Notes: a model not told the origin generated them from the letters alone. Shown: positions 1 to 8,846, counted from the first letter of the stretch. The stretch is DNA of 18,977 nucleotides from JADYZU01 sp964443055 (GCA_964443055.1 CAYUBT010000030.1:1-18977); one strand, 5' to 3'. Made by a program: numbers and translations.

Positions 1-828
1 CAGGGCCGGGAGCGGCGGCTTGGCCCGCACCTCGCCGCGCTTGCCTTCAAGCGAATTGAGCAGAGATGTCTCCTCGCCGCAGATATAGGCCCCGGCACCC
101 ACGCGGATCTCGACATCGAAACCGGGTGTCAGTCCGGCCTTGTTCCACAGATCGGCTGCAGCGCGCATGATGGCGATGGCATCGGGATATTCCGAGCGGA
201 GATAGACATAGCCCTTGTCCGCACCCACCGCATGGGCCGCAATCGCCATGCCCTCGATGAGGCAGAGCGGGTCGCCCTCCATCAGCATCCGGTCTGCGAA
301 CGAGCCCGAGTCGCCCTCATCCGCGTTGCAGACGATGTATTTCTTCGGACCGTCGGCCTCGAGCACGGTCTTCCACTTGATTCCGGTGGGGAAACCTGCG
401 CCACCGCGGCCGCGCAGTCCCGAGTCCGTCACTTCCTGAACCACGGCGGCGGGCACCATGCTCTGCGCCATTTCCAGTCCCACGAGCCCGCCATTGGCGC
501 GGTAGTCATCCAGCGACAGCGGGTCGATCACGCCGACACGCGCGAATGTCAGCCGCGTCTGGCCCTTCATCCACGGCAGATCATCCGTTGGGCCCAGCGC
601 CCTGGGATGTGTGGCCGGATCGGCCAGCAGCGCCGGCACGTCTTCGGGCGTCAGCGGGCCGAAGGCATGGCGCACGCCGTCGATCTCGATTTCAGCCATC
701 GGTTCGAGCCAGACCATCCCGCGTGAGCCGGTGCGCACGAGCATGACCTCGGCCTTTTCCAGTTCATTGGCGACTGCCTCGGAGCCAAGCGCCTTGGCGG
801 CCGCATCCTGGGACAACCAGATTCTCAT
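1..828 (-). CDS. fdsB: NAD-dependent formate dehydrogenase beta subunit FdsB (NuoF-like), 3' part missing
   Basis: This is the N-terminal 276 residues of the flavin/NAD subunit of soluble, molybdenum-dependent formate dehydrogenase. It passes electrons from the formate-oxidising alpha subunit through FMN to NAD+ in the cytoplasm. I translated it by hand from the ATG at 826-828. The FMN-site motif GLRGRGGAGFPTG is at residues 137-149, the acidic NADH-site stretch NADEGDSGSFADR at about 168-179, and GAGAYICGEETSL at 244-256, all hallmarks of the NuoF/HoxF/FdsB family. The first ~130 residues fit the extra N-terminal domain of FdsB/HoxF. The C-terminal [4Fe-4S] cysteine motif lies beyond the left edge. 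The start overlaps the fdsG stop by 4 bases (ATGA), so the two are translationally coupled. NuoF of complex I is the alternative, but this gene order and the short fdsG favour Fds. The gene runs off the window; it is not broken. Confidence 0.93.
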   Translation of the reverse strand, partial: MRIWLSQDAAAKALGSEAVANELEKAEVMLVRTGSRGMVWLEPMAEIEIDGVRHAFGPLTPEDVPALLADPATHPRALGPTDDLPWMKGQTRLTFARVGVIDPLSLDDYRANGGLVGLEMAQSMVPAAVVQEVTDSGLRGRGGAGFPTGIKWKTVLEADGPKKYIVCNADEGDSGSFADRMLMEGDPLCLIEGMAIAAHAVGADKGYVYLRSEYPDAIAIMRAAADLWNKAGLTPGFDVEIRVGAGAYICGEETSLLNSLEGKRGEVRAKPPLPAL

Positions 829-1268
829 GCCCCAACCCTCCCGCAGATATCATCCGCTTCCGCACGGGCGACGAGCTGGCCATCGACCATCACCGCCGGA
901 CTGCAGGCGCAGAGGCCCAGGCAATAGACATCCTCGAACAGCACGTCCTGACGCCCGGCCAGCCGCTCCTTCACCTCGGATTCGAGCGCACGGCCACCCA
1001 TGGACTGACACGATTCGGCGCGACAGATGCGCACGACATGTGCGGGGCGCGGCTGACGGCGGAAATCATGGTAGAAGCTGACGACGCCGTGAATCTCGGC
1101 CTTGCCGATATTCAGTGCCGCCGCGATGGGAACCAGCGCTTCCTCCGGGACATGGCCCCATTCCTCCTGCACGGCATGCAGGATCGGCAGAAGTGCCCCC
1201 TCGAGCGGGAGATGTTCGGCGATGATCTCGTCCAGTCGTGGCGAGAGCTGGCCGGGCTGAAAAGACAT
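825..1268 (-). CDS. fdsG: NAD-dependent formate dehydrogenase gamma subunit FdsG (NuoE-like)
   Basis: This 147-residue subunit has the thioredoxin-like [2Fe-2S] fold of the NuoE/HoxE/FdsG family and works with FdsB in electron transfer from formate to NAD+. An N-terminal helical region (about 10-70, with the family-typical EEWGHVPEEAL and EIHGVVSFYHDF stretches) precedes the cluster-binding part. The candidate cluster ligands are C82 and C87 (C-x4-C) and C116 and C120 (C-x3-C, in YCLGLC); C122 is an extra nearby cysteine. The length is normal for FdsG and shorter than most NuoE proteins. The ATG at 1266-1268 has a GGAAGG ribosome-binding site at 1276-1281 with 7 nt spacing. It is the first gene of the fds operon, with fdsB next. 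The AT-rich segment just upstream probably carries its promoter. Confidence 0.94.
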   Translation of the reverse strand: MSFQPGQLSPRLDEIIAEHLPLEGALLPILHAVQEEWGHVPEEALVPIAAALNIGKAEIHGVVSFYHDFRRQPRPAHVVRICRAESCQSMGGRALESEVKERLAGRQDVLFEDVYCLGLCACSPAVMVDGQLVARAEADDICGRVGA

Positions 1269-1275
1269 GGCTGGG

Positions 1276-1281
1276 CCTTCC
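1276..1281 (-). promoter_or_regulatory. Ribosome-binding site of fdsG
   Basis: On the minus strand GGAAGG lies 7 nt before the ATG at 1268. This supports that start over the 76-residue alternative frame overlapping the same segment. Confidence 0.7.
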
Positions 1282-1307
1282 GATGTTTACCTCCACCGGA
1301 TAGGCCC

Positions 1308-1361
1308 TGTTACGCCAGAATACAATATTGATATCCCGTCATTCGATAGAGATATTCTATC
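1308..1361 (-). promoter_or_regulatory. Likely fdsG promoter/operator region, AT-rich with inverted repeats
   Basis: The 91-bp gap between the lysR stop and the fdsG start holds the most AT-rich stretch in the window's left half. It contains a perfect inverted repeat with 6-bp arms (GATAGA at 1345-1350 and TCTATC at 1356-1361, spacer GATAT) that overlaps the lysR stop codon. It also contains the 8-bp palindrome CAATATTG at 1323-1330. LysR-type regulators bind interrupted dyads in AT-rich DNA, so this is the natural place for control of fdsG by the adjacent LysR protein. I could not assign a convincing -35/-10 pair. Confidence 0.5.
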
Positions 1362-2262
1362 AGACTTCGGCCATGTGGCGCGCCTCGGCAAGGAGTGCGG
1401 CGATCACCGGCGTATGCGGCTCGCGCCATGGCGCGATGAGGCCGACCGCGTGGCGCGCGTCGGGTGCGGAAATGGGCACCGCGGCCAGGTTTCCCTCGGC
1501 AAGGAACACTTCCGCCGCCTTGCGCGGCAGGATCGTGGCCCAGCCGCCTTCGGCCACATGACGGGCAAGCACGATGGTCGAGTTCGACTCGATTCCGGGT
1601 GCCACGGTCACCCCCGCCTCGGCCAGATGTCCGCCGATGATTCGCCGGTTCTGCATGTCGGGCGTGAGCAGGCACAGCCTGAGCGCGCCAAGGTCGGCCC
1701 AGCGGATCGAACGCCNNNNNNNNNNCGAACGCCGCGCGGCTTCGGGCGCGGCGTGGCGCACCAGAAGGACATAGGTCTCCTGATAGAGCGGCACGGTGAC
1801 GACGCGGCCCAGGGGCTCGTTGTCGAGATAGGAAAGTCCCACGTCGATCTGCAGCCCTTCGAGGCTTTTCAATATGTCGATGGAGTTGGAAGACATGATC
1901 GAGAAGCGGACATTCGGATGGCTTGCAGCGAACCGGGCGGTCAGGGTCGAGGCAACGGTGAGCGCCGTCGGAATGACCGCGAGCCGCACGGTGCCCGAGA
2001 GCCCCATCCGCGCCGCGCGCAATTCCTCGCGCATGGTCCGCGCGTCGCCCACGATCTGCCGCGCCCATTCGAGAACGCGCACCCCTTCGGGCGTGAGCCC
2101 CCCGTAGCGGCTGCCGCGCCTGACCAGCATGACGCCGAGATCGGCCTCGAGCCGCCTGATCCCCGCCGATAATGTGGGCTGGGCAATTCCGAGCCGTTCG
2201 GCTGCATGGCCGAAATGCTGGGTCTGGGCCAGCGCGATCAGCATTTCGAGCTTGTCGATCAC
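1360..2262 (-). CDS. LysR-family transcriptional regulator, probable regulator of the fds operon
   Basis: This is a LysR-type DNA-binding regulator of about 300 residues, the usual family length. The winged helix-turn-helix is at residues 5-60, with the recognition-helix region AAERLGIAQPTLSAGIRRLE at about 20-39. A periplasmic-binding-protein-like effector domain follows from about residue 90 to the end. The start is a GTG at 2260-2262 with a strong GGAGG at 2269-2273 and 6 nt spacing. An in-frame ATG 75 nt upstream would run into tamB and adds residues unlike the family. The gene points the same way as fdsG and lies directly upstream of it, so regulation of formate dehydrogenase is a reasonable inference, with formate or a related metabolite as possible effector. 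A run of 10 N at 1716-1725 interrupts the effector domain without changing frame. I leave the symbol blank because the identity with FdsR is not proven. Confidence 0.88.
   Translation of the reverse strand: MIDKLEMLIALAQTQHFGHAAERLGIAQPTLSAGIRRLEADLGVMLVRRGSRYGGLTPEGVRVLEWARQIVGDARTMREELRAARMGLSGTVRLAVIPTALTVASTLTARFAASHPNVRFSIMSSNSIDILKSLEGLQIDVGLSYLDNEPLGRVVTVPLYQETYVLLVRHAAPEAARRSXXXXRSIRWADLGALRLCLLTPDMQNRRIIGGHLAEAGVTVAPGIESNSTIVLARHVAEGGWATILPRKAAEVFLAEGNLAAVPISAPDARHAVGLIAPWREPHTPVIAALLAEARHMAEV
1716..1725. other. Assembly gap of 10 N inside the LysR gene
   Basis: Ten undetermined bases lie between two identical 8-bp stretches, CGAACGCC at 1708-1715 and at 1726-1733. The pattern suggests two contig ends that overlap by 8 bp and were joined with a fixed spacer. 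Removing 18 nt (10 N plus one copy) keeps the reading frame and gives a protein reading PEAARRSIRWADLG. Confidence 0.9.
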
Positions 2263-2268
2263 GGCCTG

Positions 2269-2273
2269 CCTCC
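2269..2273 (-). promoter_or_regulatory. Ribosome-binding site that decides the lysR GTG start
   Basis: GGAGG on the minus strand ends 6 nt before the GTG at 2260-2262. No comparable site serves the upstream ATG at 2335-2337, which lies inside tamB. Confidence 0.75.
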
Positions 2274-2293
2274 GGCTGCGCGCGCGTCCCGCC

Positions 2294-5200
2294 TCAGTAA
2301 TCGCGCTCGAAATGGATGCCCAGCCGTGTCTCGCCATCCGCGCCGACGCTGCCGGTGACGGTGATGTCGCGTGTCAGGTCGAGATTGATGTTCACCTGCG
2401 TCTCGTCGCCGAGCGTGACATCGGTATAGAGATTCTCGCCCAGATAGCGGCCGAGCCTGAGCCCCGCGCTGCCGTCCTCGCCCGTCACCACGTCGAAATC
2501 GTCCACCCCCAGCCCGGTGCGCAGACTGTCCACGATCCCGCCGCCGCCGCGCCCGGCAAGCGTGGCCACCGCCGCCGCGAGCTGCACTGCCTGCAGCGGC
2601 GAGATGCTGGCGATGTCGCGGCCGAACAGAAGCTGGGCGAGCACCTCGTCCTGCGGCAGTTCGGGCTGCGAGGAAAAGATCACCTGCGGCGAACCCGCCG
2701 GCCCTTCGAGCGTGATCGCCACATCGGTTCCGGTGCGGGCGCGGGTGCGGGCGACCAGATGCAGCCAGGGTGTGAAACTCCCCTGCATGTCGGCCACGCC
2801 CTCGCTCAGGACGAAACGCTGCTGCAGGATGTCCAGCCGACCCCGGATCAGCGAGAAGCCGCCCGAGGGAATGATGTTCGCCGTGGTCCCGCCCAGCCGC
2901 AGGCTGCCGCCGAGCTCGGCGTCCAGCCCCCGGCCCCGGATGAATACGCGCGCGGGGGCCGACAGCAGGACATCGAGCGTATAGGCCCCGCTGCCACCCG
3001 TGTCCGCCCCCGCGCCATTGCTGTTCACCCGGGCGCGGGCAAGCGTCTCGCGGACCTGCCCCGGCGCGCCGACATGCACGACCGGCGGCAGGTCGCCGAG
3101 GCCGCCGATATCCGAGGACGGGATGCGCAACTCCGTCTGCCCCAGGTCGATCCGCCCGCCGATCCGCGCCGCGCCCGCCAGCGGGCCGCTGATGCGGATC
3201 TCGCCCGAGGCCGTGGTCTCGTAAAGCTCCGGGTCGCGCAGGACCGCCGAACGGATCGTGACGGTCAGATCGGAAGACAGCGCCGAATCAAGCCCGATGC
3301 TTCCCCGCGCCGCCACCGTGCCGCCGCCATCGACGGCGCCCTGCAGGTCGAGCATGGCCCGCCCCGACGCGAAAGCGGCACTGCCGCCGATCCCGGTCAC
3401 ATGCAGCCCGAACTCCGGGTCCGCCGCCTCCGCGCCCGAGGTCCGCAGGCTGCCCGTCAACCCTGCGATCCCCGTCTGCCCCGAAAGGCGCAGGTCGAAT
3501 GTTCCCTCGCCGCGAAGCCGCCGAGGCTCGATGAAGCCGTTGGCGAGGCCGAGGGGCAGGGCACCGCTGGCGCGCAGATCGGGTACGCCTGCCGATGAAA
3601 TCCCGCCCGAGACATCCGCCCGCATCCCCCCCGGCCCGGTGAGCCCCGCCTGCAACTCCCATGTCCCGGCCCGCATGGTGGCGGTCCCGCTCGCCGTCGC
3701 CGGGCCGCTGAAATCGGGCGCAAGCAGGCCGACATTCGCAAGCCGCGCCTCGAAACGGGCGGCCAGGTTCTCGACTGTCCCGCTCGCACTGCCGCTGACC
3801 GTGAGATTGGGAAAGCGCAGCGACACATTCTCGGCCGCCATCCGCCCCTCGGTGTCATGCGACAGTCGCGCCGTGACGCGCCCCTCGCCCGCGAGCACCT
3901 GCGCCAGATCGGCATTGCCGGGATCGAGATTGCGCAGGGTCGCGTCGATCTCGAGGTCGGCTGACAGGTCCGCGGGCGTCACGCGGCCCGCGACCACGGC
4001 CTCGCCCGCGCCGCGCAATGTCATGCCCGCCATCCGGCCGAGCGGGGCTAGGTTCGCCGCAACGACATCCAGCCGCCCGGTGATTCCCTCCATCGGGTCT
4101 GGCCCCTCGGCTTCGGCTGCCAGTGTCGCCGTCGCGCCCAGCCCGTCGGCCTGCAGGTCGAGCGCAAGGATTCCGTCCGCATCGCGGCGGATGTCGGCAC
4201 TGGCCCGGACGGGGCCGGAGGCACCGGACATGACGTTGCGCAATTCGTTCAGATCGAGGGAGACCGTTGCCTGCGCTGCCGCGCCGTCCGTCTCGCCCCG
4301 GCCCGAAAGCTGCGCGGCAGGGGTGGCGTAGCGCAGATCTTCGATGCGGAACGGCCCGCCGTCGGTGCGCAGGATCGTGGCGGAAATCTCGCCGGGGCCA
4401 CGGGTCAGCGGCGCGATCTGTTCGATCCCGGTGTCGATGTCGTGCGTGACGCCGGTGAGGGACAGATCCATCTGTGTCAGATCGCCCGATACCTGCCCGC
4501 CCAGTCCGAGTTGCGCGCTGCCTGTCACCGCACCGTCGCTGGTCGTGGCCAGATCACGCAGGTCCAGATCGGCCGAGCCGGTGAAAACCCCCTCGGCGAA
4601 CATGCCCGCGACATGTGCATCAGCTCCGCGTGCGCTGCCCGCAAGATCAAGCGACAGCGCCCCGTCCGGGGCAAGCTCCACCGTCCCCGCCGCATTCACC
4701 TGCGCCGCACCGAGGCTGAGCCGGTCCAGACGCAGCACCTGATCCGCCCCCCGGCTGATCCGCGCGCCCAGCACCGCAAGATCGCCCAGCAGCGGATCGA
4801 GCGCCGCAACCCCCGTGCCCGGCGCATCAATCCGCGCGGCAAGCGCCAGATCGACCGCCTCCGTCCCGGCACGGCCCCGCAATGCCAGATCCGCGCGGCC
4901 GGTGAGGTCCAGCCCGGCAAGATCGGCGAAAGCGGCCAGATCGGGGATGCCGCCCGTCACGCGCAGGGCGAAATCCTCCTCCTCGGGTGCCTGTGTCGCC
5001 GTGATTTCGAGCGCCGCGCCCGGAATCGCGGCCTCGGCCTGCGCTGCGATGCCTGCCTCGTCACGTTGCATGTCGAGAGTGATCACGGCGGTCCCGTCCA
5101 GTCCGGAAACCAGCCGCGCCACATTGTCCAGCCGCAGGTCGAACCGCCCCGATTGTGCCGCGCTCGTCAGATCGGCCGAGCCCGAGGCCGTCAGCGCCGT

Positions 5201-6916
5201 GGTGCGCGCATTGAGCCGCTCGACGCGCAGCCCGGCCTCGTCGCGCGTGGCGGCGAGGCTGACCAGCCCCTCGCCCGCGAGCAGCGGATCGACCGCTCCG
5301 ATGCCGAGCGCCAGATCGCGTGTTCCGCCGGTGGCGGTGAGCCGCAGCGAACGATTCAGCGCGCGGCCCGCAAGGCGGATGGCCAGATCGGCCGAACCGC
5401 CCAGGTCAAGTCCCACCAGCGTGGCGAACCGGCCCAGATCGCCGGCCTGCAGGGCAAGGCGCAGGTCATAGGCCAGCCTCTCGCCCCCGATCGTGCCCGA
5501 CAGCGCCGCGTCAATTCCCGGACCTGTCAGCGTGGCCTCGCGCAGGGCGACCACACCGTCGCCCTCGCGCTGCATGTCGATCCGGCCCGTCGCCGTCTCG
5601 CCCACCGCCTGCGCAAGGCCCGGATCGTCCAGCGCGATTCCCGCGGCCACATAGGTCATGGCCAGCGAGAAGACACGTTCGGACTCGTCGCCTTCCGTGT
5701 CGCCGGAAACGGTGATCCGGCCACCGCCCTCAAGCGTGAGGCGTTCGACGGCGAAACCCTCGCCCTGCAGCCCGTCGATGCCGAACTGTCCGCGCCAGTC
5801 CTCGCCCTCGGTGGCATTGTAGTCGAGGGCGAGCGTCATCGCCCCCACCTCAAGCTCCGCCCCCGCGGGCAGCCTGACCGGCGCGCCATCGGCAAGCCCC
5901 AGATCACCTGCGAGCGAGAATGCGTCGGGCCAGCCGTCAGGTCCGAGCCGAAGATACCCGGCCAGCCGCAGCGCCTGTGCGCGGATGTCGAGTTCGGGCA
6001 GGTCGAGCGCGCCATCCGGCTGCAGGATCGCCAGCACGTGCAGCGCAGTGTCGTCGCCGAAGAATGCGCGATAGTCGGGTGCGAGAAGCGGCGCGACGTT
6101 GCCCTCGAGGTCGAGCGCGAATGTGCGTGCCCCGTCCTCCTCCCGTACCCTGGTGGCGAAATGCCCCTCGACCCGGTTCACGCCATCGGTGGCGAGATGG
6201 ATGTCGGCGGCATAATCGTCGATGGGCGCGGTGCCGGTAATGACGAGGTCGAGCGGCGGCGTGCCGGGAATGCCCAGAAGGGTGGCGGCGATCCCGTCCG
6301 CGCCCTCGGACATGGCCAGATCAAGGGCGAGCACGCGCGTCTCGTTCGAGAACGTGCCCGCAAGCGTGATCTCGCCCTCGCCCCCGTCGATCCGCCTTGC
6401 GGTGAAGGTGACGTCACCCGCGCCCTGCGCGAGTTCGGCGTCACCCTCCAGCGACAGGACCACCTCTTGCCCGATGAGCGCCTCGCCCAGCATGATTCGT
6501 TCCGCGCTGAGCGCGTCGATCTGTACCGAGACGGGCAGGTCGGGAAGGGCGAAGGGCACTGCCTCGGGCTGCGGCGGCGGGCTGTCACCCTCGGGGGCGC
6601 GCAGGATCTCGATACTCCCCGCCGCCAGTTCGCTGATGTCGAGGCGGCGCGACAGCAGCGCCGACCGTGTCCAGTCGAGCGACAGATCGCGCGCGATCAG
6701 CCATTCGCCTTCGGCATCGGCAATCGAGAGACGCGCCACCGTGGCCCGCGACGAAAGTGCGCCGCGAAAGCCGTCGATGCGCACGATCTGGCCCTCGGTC
6801 GAGAGCAGGTCTTCGATCGTGTCCGAGAGGAAGGAGCGGTCGCGTTCCTCCTGCGCCGTCTGTGCCAGCGCGCCCAACGGCAGGACCAGAAGCAGGACAA
6901 GGATCAGGTGCCGCAT
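2294..6916 (-). CDS. tamB: Translocation and assembly module inner membrane protein TamB
   Basis: TamB is a very large protein that is anchored in the inner membrane, spans the periplasm and docks on TamA. The family is implicated in outer-membrane protein insertion and in phospholipid transport to the outer membrane. The 1540-residue product starts with a hydrophobic signal/anchor (about residues 3-18, LILVLLLVLPLGALA). A long series of beta-rich repeats follows, rich in short 'DLALxxxG' and 'ADLxLxG' strands as in AsmA-like/repeating beta-groove proteins. The C-terminal DUF490/TamB domain is clear: the family motif FSSQPELPQDEVLAQLLFGR is at 1414-1433, followed by a Gly-rich segment and a final beta-strand ending FERDY. 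The length is normal for alphaproteobacterial TamB. The ATG shares one base with the tamA stop (TGATG), so the two are coupled. Long plus-strand open frames opposite this gene are GC-driven shadows. Confidence 0.95.
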   Translation of the reverse strand: MRHLILVLLLVLPLGALAQTAQEERDRSFLSDTIEDLLSTEGQIVRIDGFRGALSSRATVARLSIADAEGEWLIARDLSLDWTRSALLSRRLDISELAAGSIEILRAPEGDSPPPQPEAVPFALPDLPVSVQIDALSAERIMLGEALIGQEVVLSLEGDAELAQGAGDVTFTARRIDGGEGEITLAGTFSNETRVLALDLAMSEGADGIAATLLGIPGTPPLDLVITGTAPIDDYAADIHLATDGVNRVEGHFATRVREEDGARTFALDLEGNVAPLLAPDYRAFFGDDTALHVLAILQPDGALDLPELDIRAQALRLAGYLRLGPDGWPDAFSLAGDLGLADGAPVRLPAGAELEVGAMTLALDYNATEGEDWRGQFGIDGLQGEGFAVERLTLEGGGRITVSGDTEGDESERVFSLAMTYVAAGIALDDPGLAQAVGETATGRIDMQREGDGVVALREATLTGPGIDAALSGTIGGERLAYDLRLALQAGDLGRFATLVGLDLGGSADLAIRLAGRALNRSLRLTATGGTRDLALGIGAVDPLLAGEGLVSLAATRDEAGLRVERLNARTTALTASGSADLTSAAQSGRFDLRLDNVARLVSGLDGTAVITLDMQRDEAGIAAQAEAAIPGAALEITATQAPEEEDFALRVTGGIPDLAAFADLAGLDLTGRADLALRGRAGTEAVDLALAARIDAPGTGVAALDPLLGDLAVLGARISRGADQVLRLDRLSLGAAQVNAAGTVELAPDGALSLDLAGSARGADAHVAGMFAEGVFTGSADLDLRDLATTSDGAVTGSAQLGLGGQVSGDLTQMDLSLTGVTHDIDTGIEQIAPLTRGPGEISATILRTDGGPFRIEDLRYATPAAQLSGRGETDGAAAQATVSLDLNELRNVMSGASGPVRASADIRRDADGILALDLQADGLGATATLAAEAEGPDPMEGITGRLDVVAANLAPLGRMAGMTLRGAGEAVVAGRVTPADLSADLEIDATLRNLDPGNADLAQVLAGEGRVTARLSHDTEGRMAAENVSLRFPNLTVSGSASGTVENLAARFEARLANVGLLAPDFSGPATASGTATMRAGTWELQAGLTGPGGMRADVSGGISSAGVPDLRASGALPLGLANGFIEPRRLRGEGTFDLRLSGQTGIAGLTGSLRTSGAEAADPEFGLHVTGIGGSAAFASGRAMLDLQGAVDGGGTVAARGSIGLDSALSSDLTVTIRSAVLRDPELYETTASGEIRISGPLAGAARIGGRIDLGQTELRIPSSDIGGLGDLPPVVHVGAPGQVRETLARARVNSNGAGADTGGSGAYTLDVLLSAPARVFIRGRGLDAELGGSLRLGGTTANIIPSGGFSLIRGRLDILQQRFVLSEGVADMQGSFTPWLHLVARTRARTGTDVAITLEGPAGSPQVIFSSQPELPQDEVLAQLLFGRDIASISPLQAVQLAAAVATLAGRGGGGIVDSLRTGLGVDDFDVVTGEDGSAGLRLGRYLGENLYTDVTLGDETQVNINLDLTRDITVTGSVGADGETRLGIHFERDY

Positions 6917-8745
6917 CAGAACGCCTGTCCGATGCCGATATAGACATGCACCGACTCGCCCGCATCCGGCCCCGAGGCGGGCGTCGCAAGGTCAAGGCGG
7001 ATCTGGCCGATGGCGGTGGCGTAGCGCAGTCCCAGCCCTGCGCCCGCATGCCAGGGCGAGTCGCTTCCGGGCATGGGTTCGAAGTCGATCATGCCGAAAT
7101 CGTAGAATCCCACGGCGCTGATCGAATCGGTCACCTGCAGCCTGGTCTCGGCCTGAATGCCGATGAACGAGCGCCCCCCAAGGCGTATGGCGGCGGGGCC
7201 CGAGCCGAAATCACGGGTCAGATCAAGGCCGAGCGACTGGTAGGGCTGCCCCCGCACGGTGCCGCCGCCGCCCGAATAGAAAAGGAAATCCGCAGGTGCC
7301 TCGAAGATGTCGGCACCGACCACCGTGCCGGCCTGCCCGCGCAGGGCAAGGGTCAGGCGGCGCGCCTCGCCGAAACTGTGGTAGAAGCGCGCGTCGGCAT
7401 GGATGCGCGCCCCGGTGCCCGCGCCCGAGAGTCCGACGAAGGGCGTCGCATGGACATCCGCATACCAGCCGCGCGTCGCGTCGAGCGGCTCGTCGCGGCG
7501 GTCCAGCGTTGCCGAGAGAGGTACGGTCGCCAGCACGTAGTCGCGGGTCCGTGCCGGGGTTTCCTCGCGCGCGACGATGAGGCCGAAATCGGCCTGGTAG
7601 GTCGCCCCGTACCAGGAATGGCGGGTCAGGCCGACCCGGGCTTCGCTGCGGGTCAGGAGATAGGCGGGCTCATCCAGCCGTTCGACGGCGAGATCGGCGG
7701 TCAGGTCGGTGTCGGGGCCCAGCGTCGCCGGTCGGCTGAACGCAACCGCGAAGCGCAGGTCCGGCCCGCTATGGCCCAGTCCGGCGCTGCCCTCGATCCC
7801 CGAGATCGACGCTTCGAGCCGCAGCCGCTCGGCCCCGCCCCACAGATTGCGGTGCAGCCAGAAGGCGGTGAGCGAAAGCCCTTCCACCGAGGAAAGCTCT
7901 GCCCCGAAGCCCAGCCGCCGCAGGGGCAGTTCCTGCACCTGCGCCGTGACGGGCAGGGTGGCGTTCGGTCCCGGTTCCGCTCCTTCGATCAGTGCGGCCG
8001 AGGCGAAGACGCCCGTGCGCCGCAGCCGCAGGGCGGCGCGTTCGACGGCCTCGGGATCATAGATGTCACCCTCGGGCAGGCCGGCGATGGCCGTGATCCG
8101 CTCGCTGCGCATGCGTTCGTTGCCCGCCACAGCGAGCGGCCCGAAATTCAGGCGCGGTCCCTCGGCAATGGTGATCGCGGCGTCGAGGCGGTTGTCAGCA
8201 TGGATCGCGCGGATGTCCTGCGCGGTGATACGGGCAAGCGGGTGACCCGCATGACGCCAGCCATCGACCACGGCCTGCGCCGCCTCCTCGATCAGCGTGC
8301 TGCGCGCGACCTCGCCCCGGACGAAACCCTCGGGAAGCTGTGTGGTCGCGACCATCGGGGCCAACGACAGCGCGCCGAAGGTGAAGCGCGGCCCCGGATC
8401 GACCACGATTTCGACCCGCTGCAGGTCACGCGGCGCGTCGAGCGGCGCGATCACCGCCGCCTCGCGCCCGTCAAGACGGATCGAGATCGTTCCGGCGTAA
8501 TGGCCTTCGGCATAAAGAGCGGTGAGCAGCCTGCGGTAATCGGCGCGCGCGGCGGCCACCACCTCGACCGTATCGCCGCCGCCATCGGCTTCGAGCGCAT
8601 GGACGAGAGAATTGCCCCGTAGCAATGATGCTAGCGCATCGTCGTCGCCCGTGACGGACATGCTCAACTCCTGCGCGGACGCGGGAGCGGTCAGAGGCAG
8701 CAGCGCCAGCAGGCAGCAGCGCAGAAAATGCCGTTTTCGTCCCAT
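6916..8745 (-). CDS. tamA: Outer membrane translocation and assembly module protein TamA (Omp85/BamA family)
   Basis: TamA is the outer-membrane beta-barrel partner of TamB. The 609-residue product has a signal peptide (positive MGRKRH, hydrophobic core, likely cleavage after ASA at about residue 24). A periplasmic POTRA region follows to about residue 270, and the rest is a 16-strand Omp85 barrel. The conserved loop-6 VRG motif is at 497-499 inside GGGGTVRGQPYQSLG. The typical 'IRLDLATP' strand and a C-terminal aromatic residue (GIGQAF) mark an outer-membrane barrel. The chosen start is the ATG at 8743-8745. An ATG 18 nt upstream (8761-8763) is equally possible. The track-length extension to 8970 runs into truA and lacks a signal peptide at its front, so I reject it. 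The stop overlaps the tamB ATG by one base. Confidence 0.94.
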   Translation of the reverse strand: MGRKRHFLRCCLLALLPLTAPASAQELSMSVTGDDDALASLLRGNSLVHALEADGGGDTVEVVAAARADYRRLLTALYAEGHYAGTISIRLDGREAAVIAPLDAPRDLQRVEIVVDPGPRFTFGALSLAPMVATTQLPEGFVRGEVARSTLIEEAAQAVVDGWRHAGHPLARITAQDIRAIHADNRLDAAITIAEGPRLNFGPLAVAGNERMRSERITAIAGLPEGDIYDPEAVERAALRLRRTGVFASAALIEGAEPGPNATLPVTAQVQELPLRRLGFGAELSSVEGLSLTAFWLHRNLWGGAERLRLEASISGIEGSAGLGHSGPDLRFAVAFSRPATLGPDTDLTADLAVERLDEPAYLLTRSEARVGLTRHSWYGATYQADFGLIVAREETPARTRDYVLATVPLSATLDRRDEPLDATRGWYADVHATPFVGLSGAGTGARIHADARFYHSFGEARRLTLALRGQAGTVVGADIFEAPADFLFYSGGGGTVRGQPYQSLGLDLTRDFGSGPAAIRLGGRSFIGIQAETRLQVTDSISAVGFYDFGMIDFEPMPGSDSPWHAGAGLGLRYATAIGQIRLDLATPASGPDAGESVHVYIGIGQAF

Positions 8746-8846
8746 CAGCCCCCCGGCGCGCATTCCGGTTGACCCTAGCCCAGCCCCGCATGCTTTCCAA
8801 TGCGCGATGGCGTGTTTCCGCCCGGTCGGCGGGTGCGCGCACTCCG
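8746..8846. other. Intergenic region between truA and tamA
   Basis: About 100 bp separate the truA stop from the tamA start. It holds a short GC hairpin next to truA (CCGCC 8818-8822 and GGCGG 8828-8832) and should carry the tamAB promoter, but I see no convincing -35/-10 pair. Confidence 0.35.

Noticed and set aside
1360..2337. ATG start for the LysR gene at 2337
   Set aside because: It would overlap tamB by 44 nt and adds residues before the usual LysR N-terminus; the GTG at 2262 has GGAGG at ideal distance.
4442..6943. 833-residue plus-strand open frame opposite tamB, and similar frames at 2129-3598 and 3258-4331
   Set aside because: They are antisense to a well-supported TamB gene, have Arg/Pro/Gln-rich composition typical of shadow frames in GC-rich DNA, and show no domain.
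6667..8622. 651-residue plus-strand open frame opposite tamA
   Set aside because: Antisense to TamA, whose signal peptide, VRG motif and C-terminal strand are clear; the frame has shadow composition.
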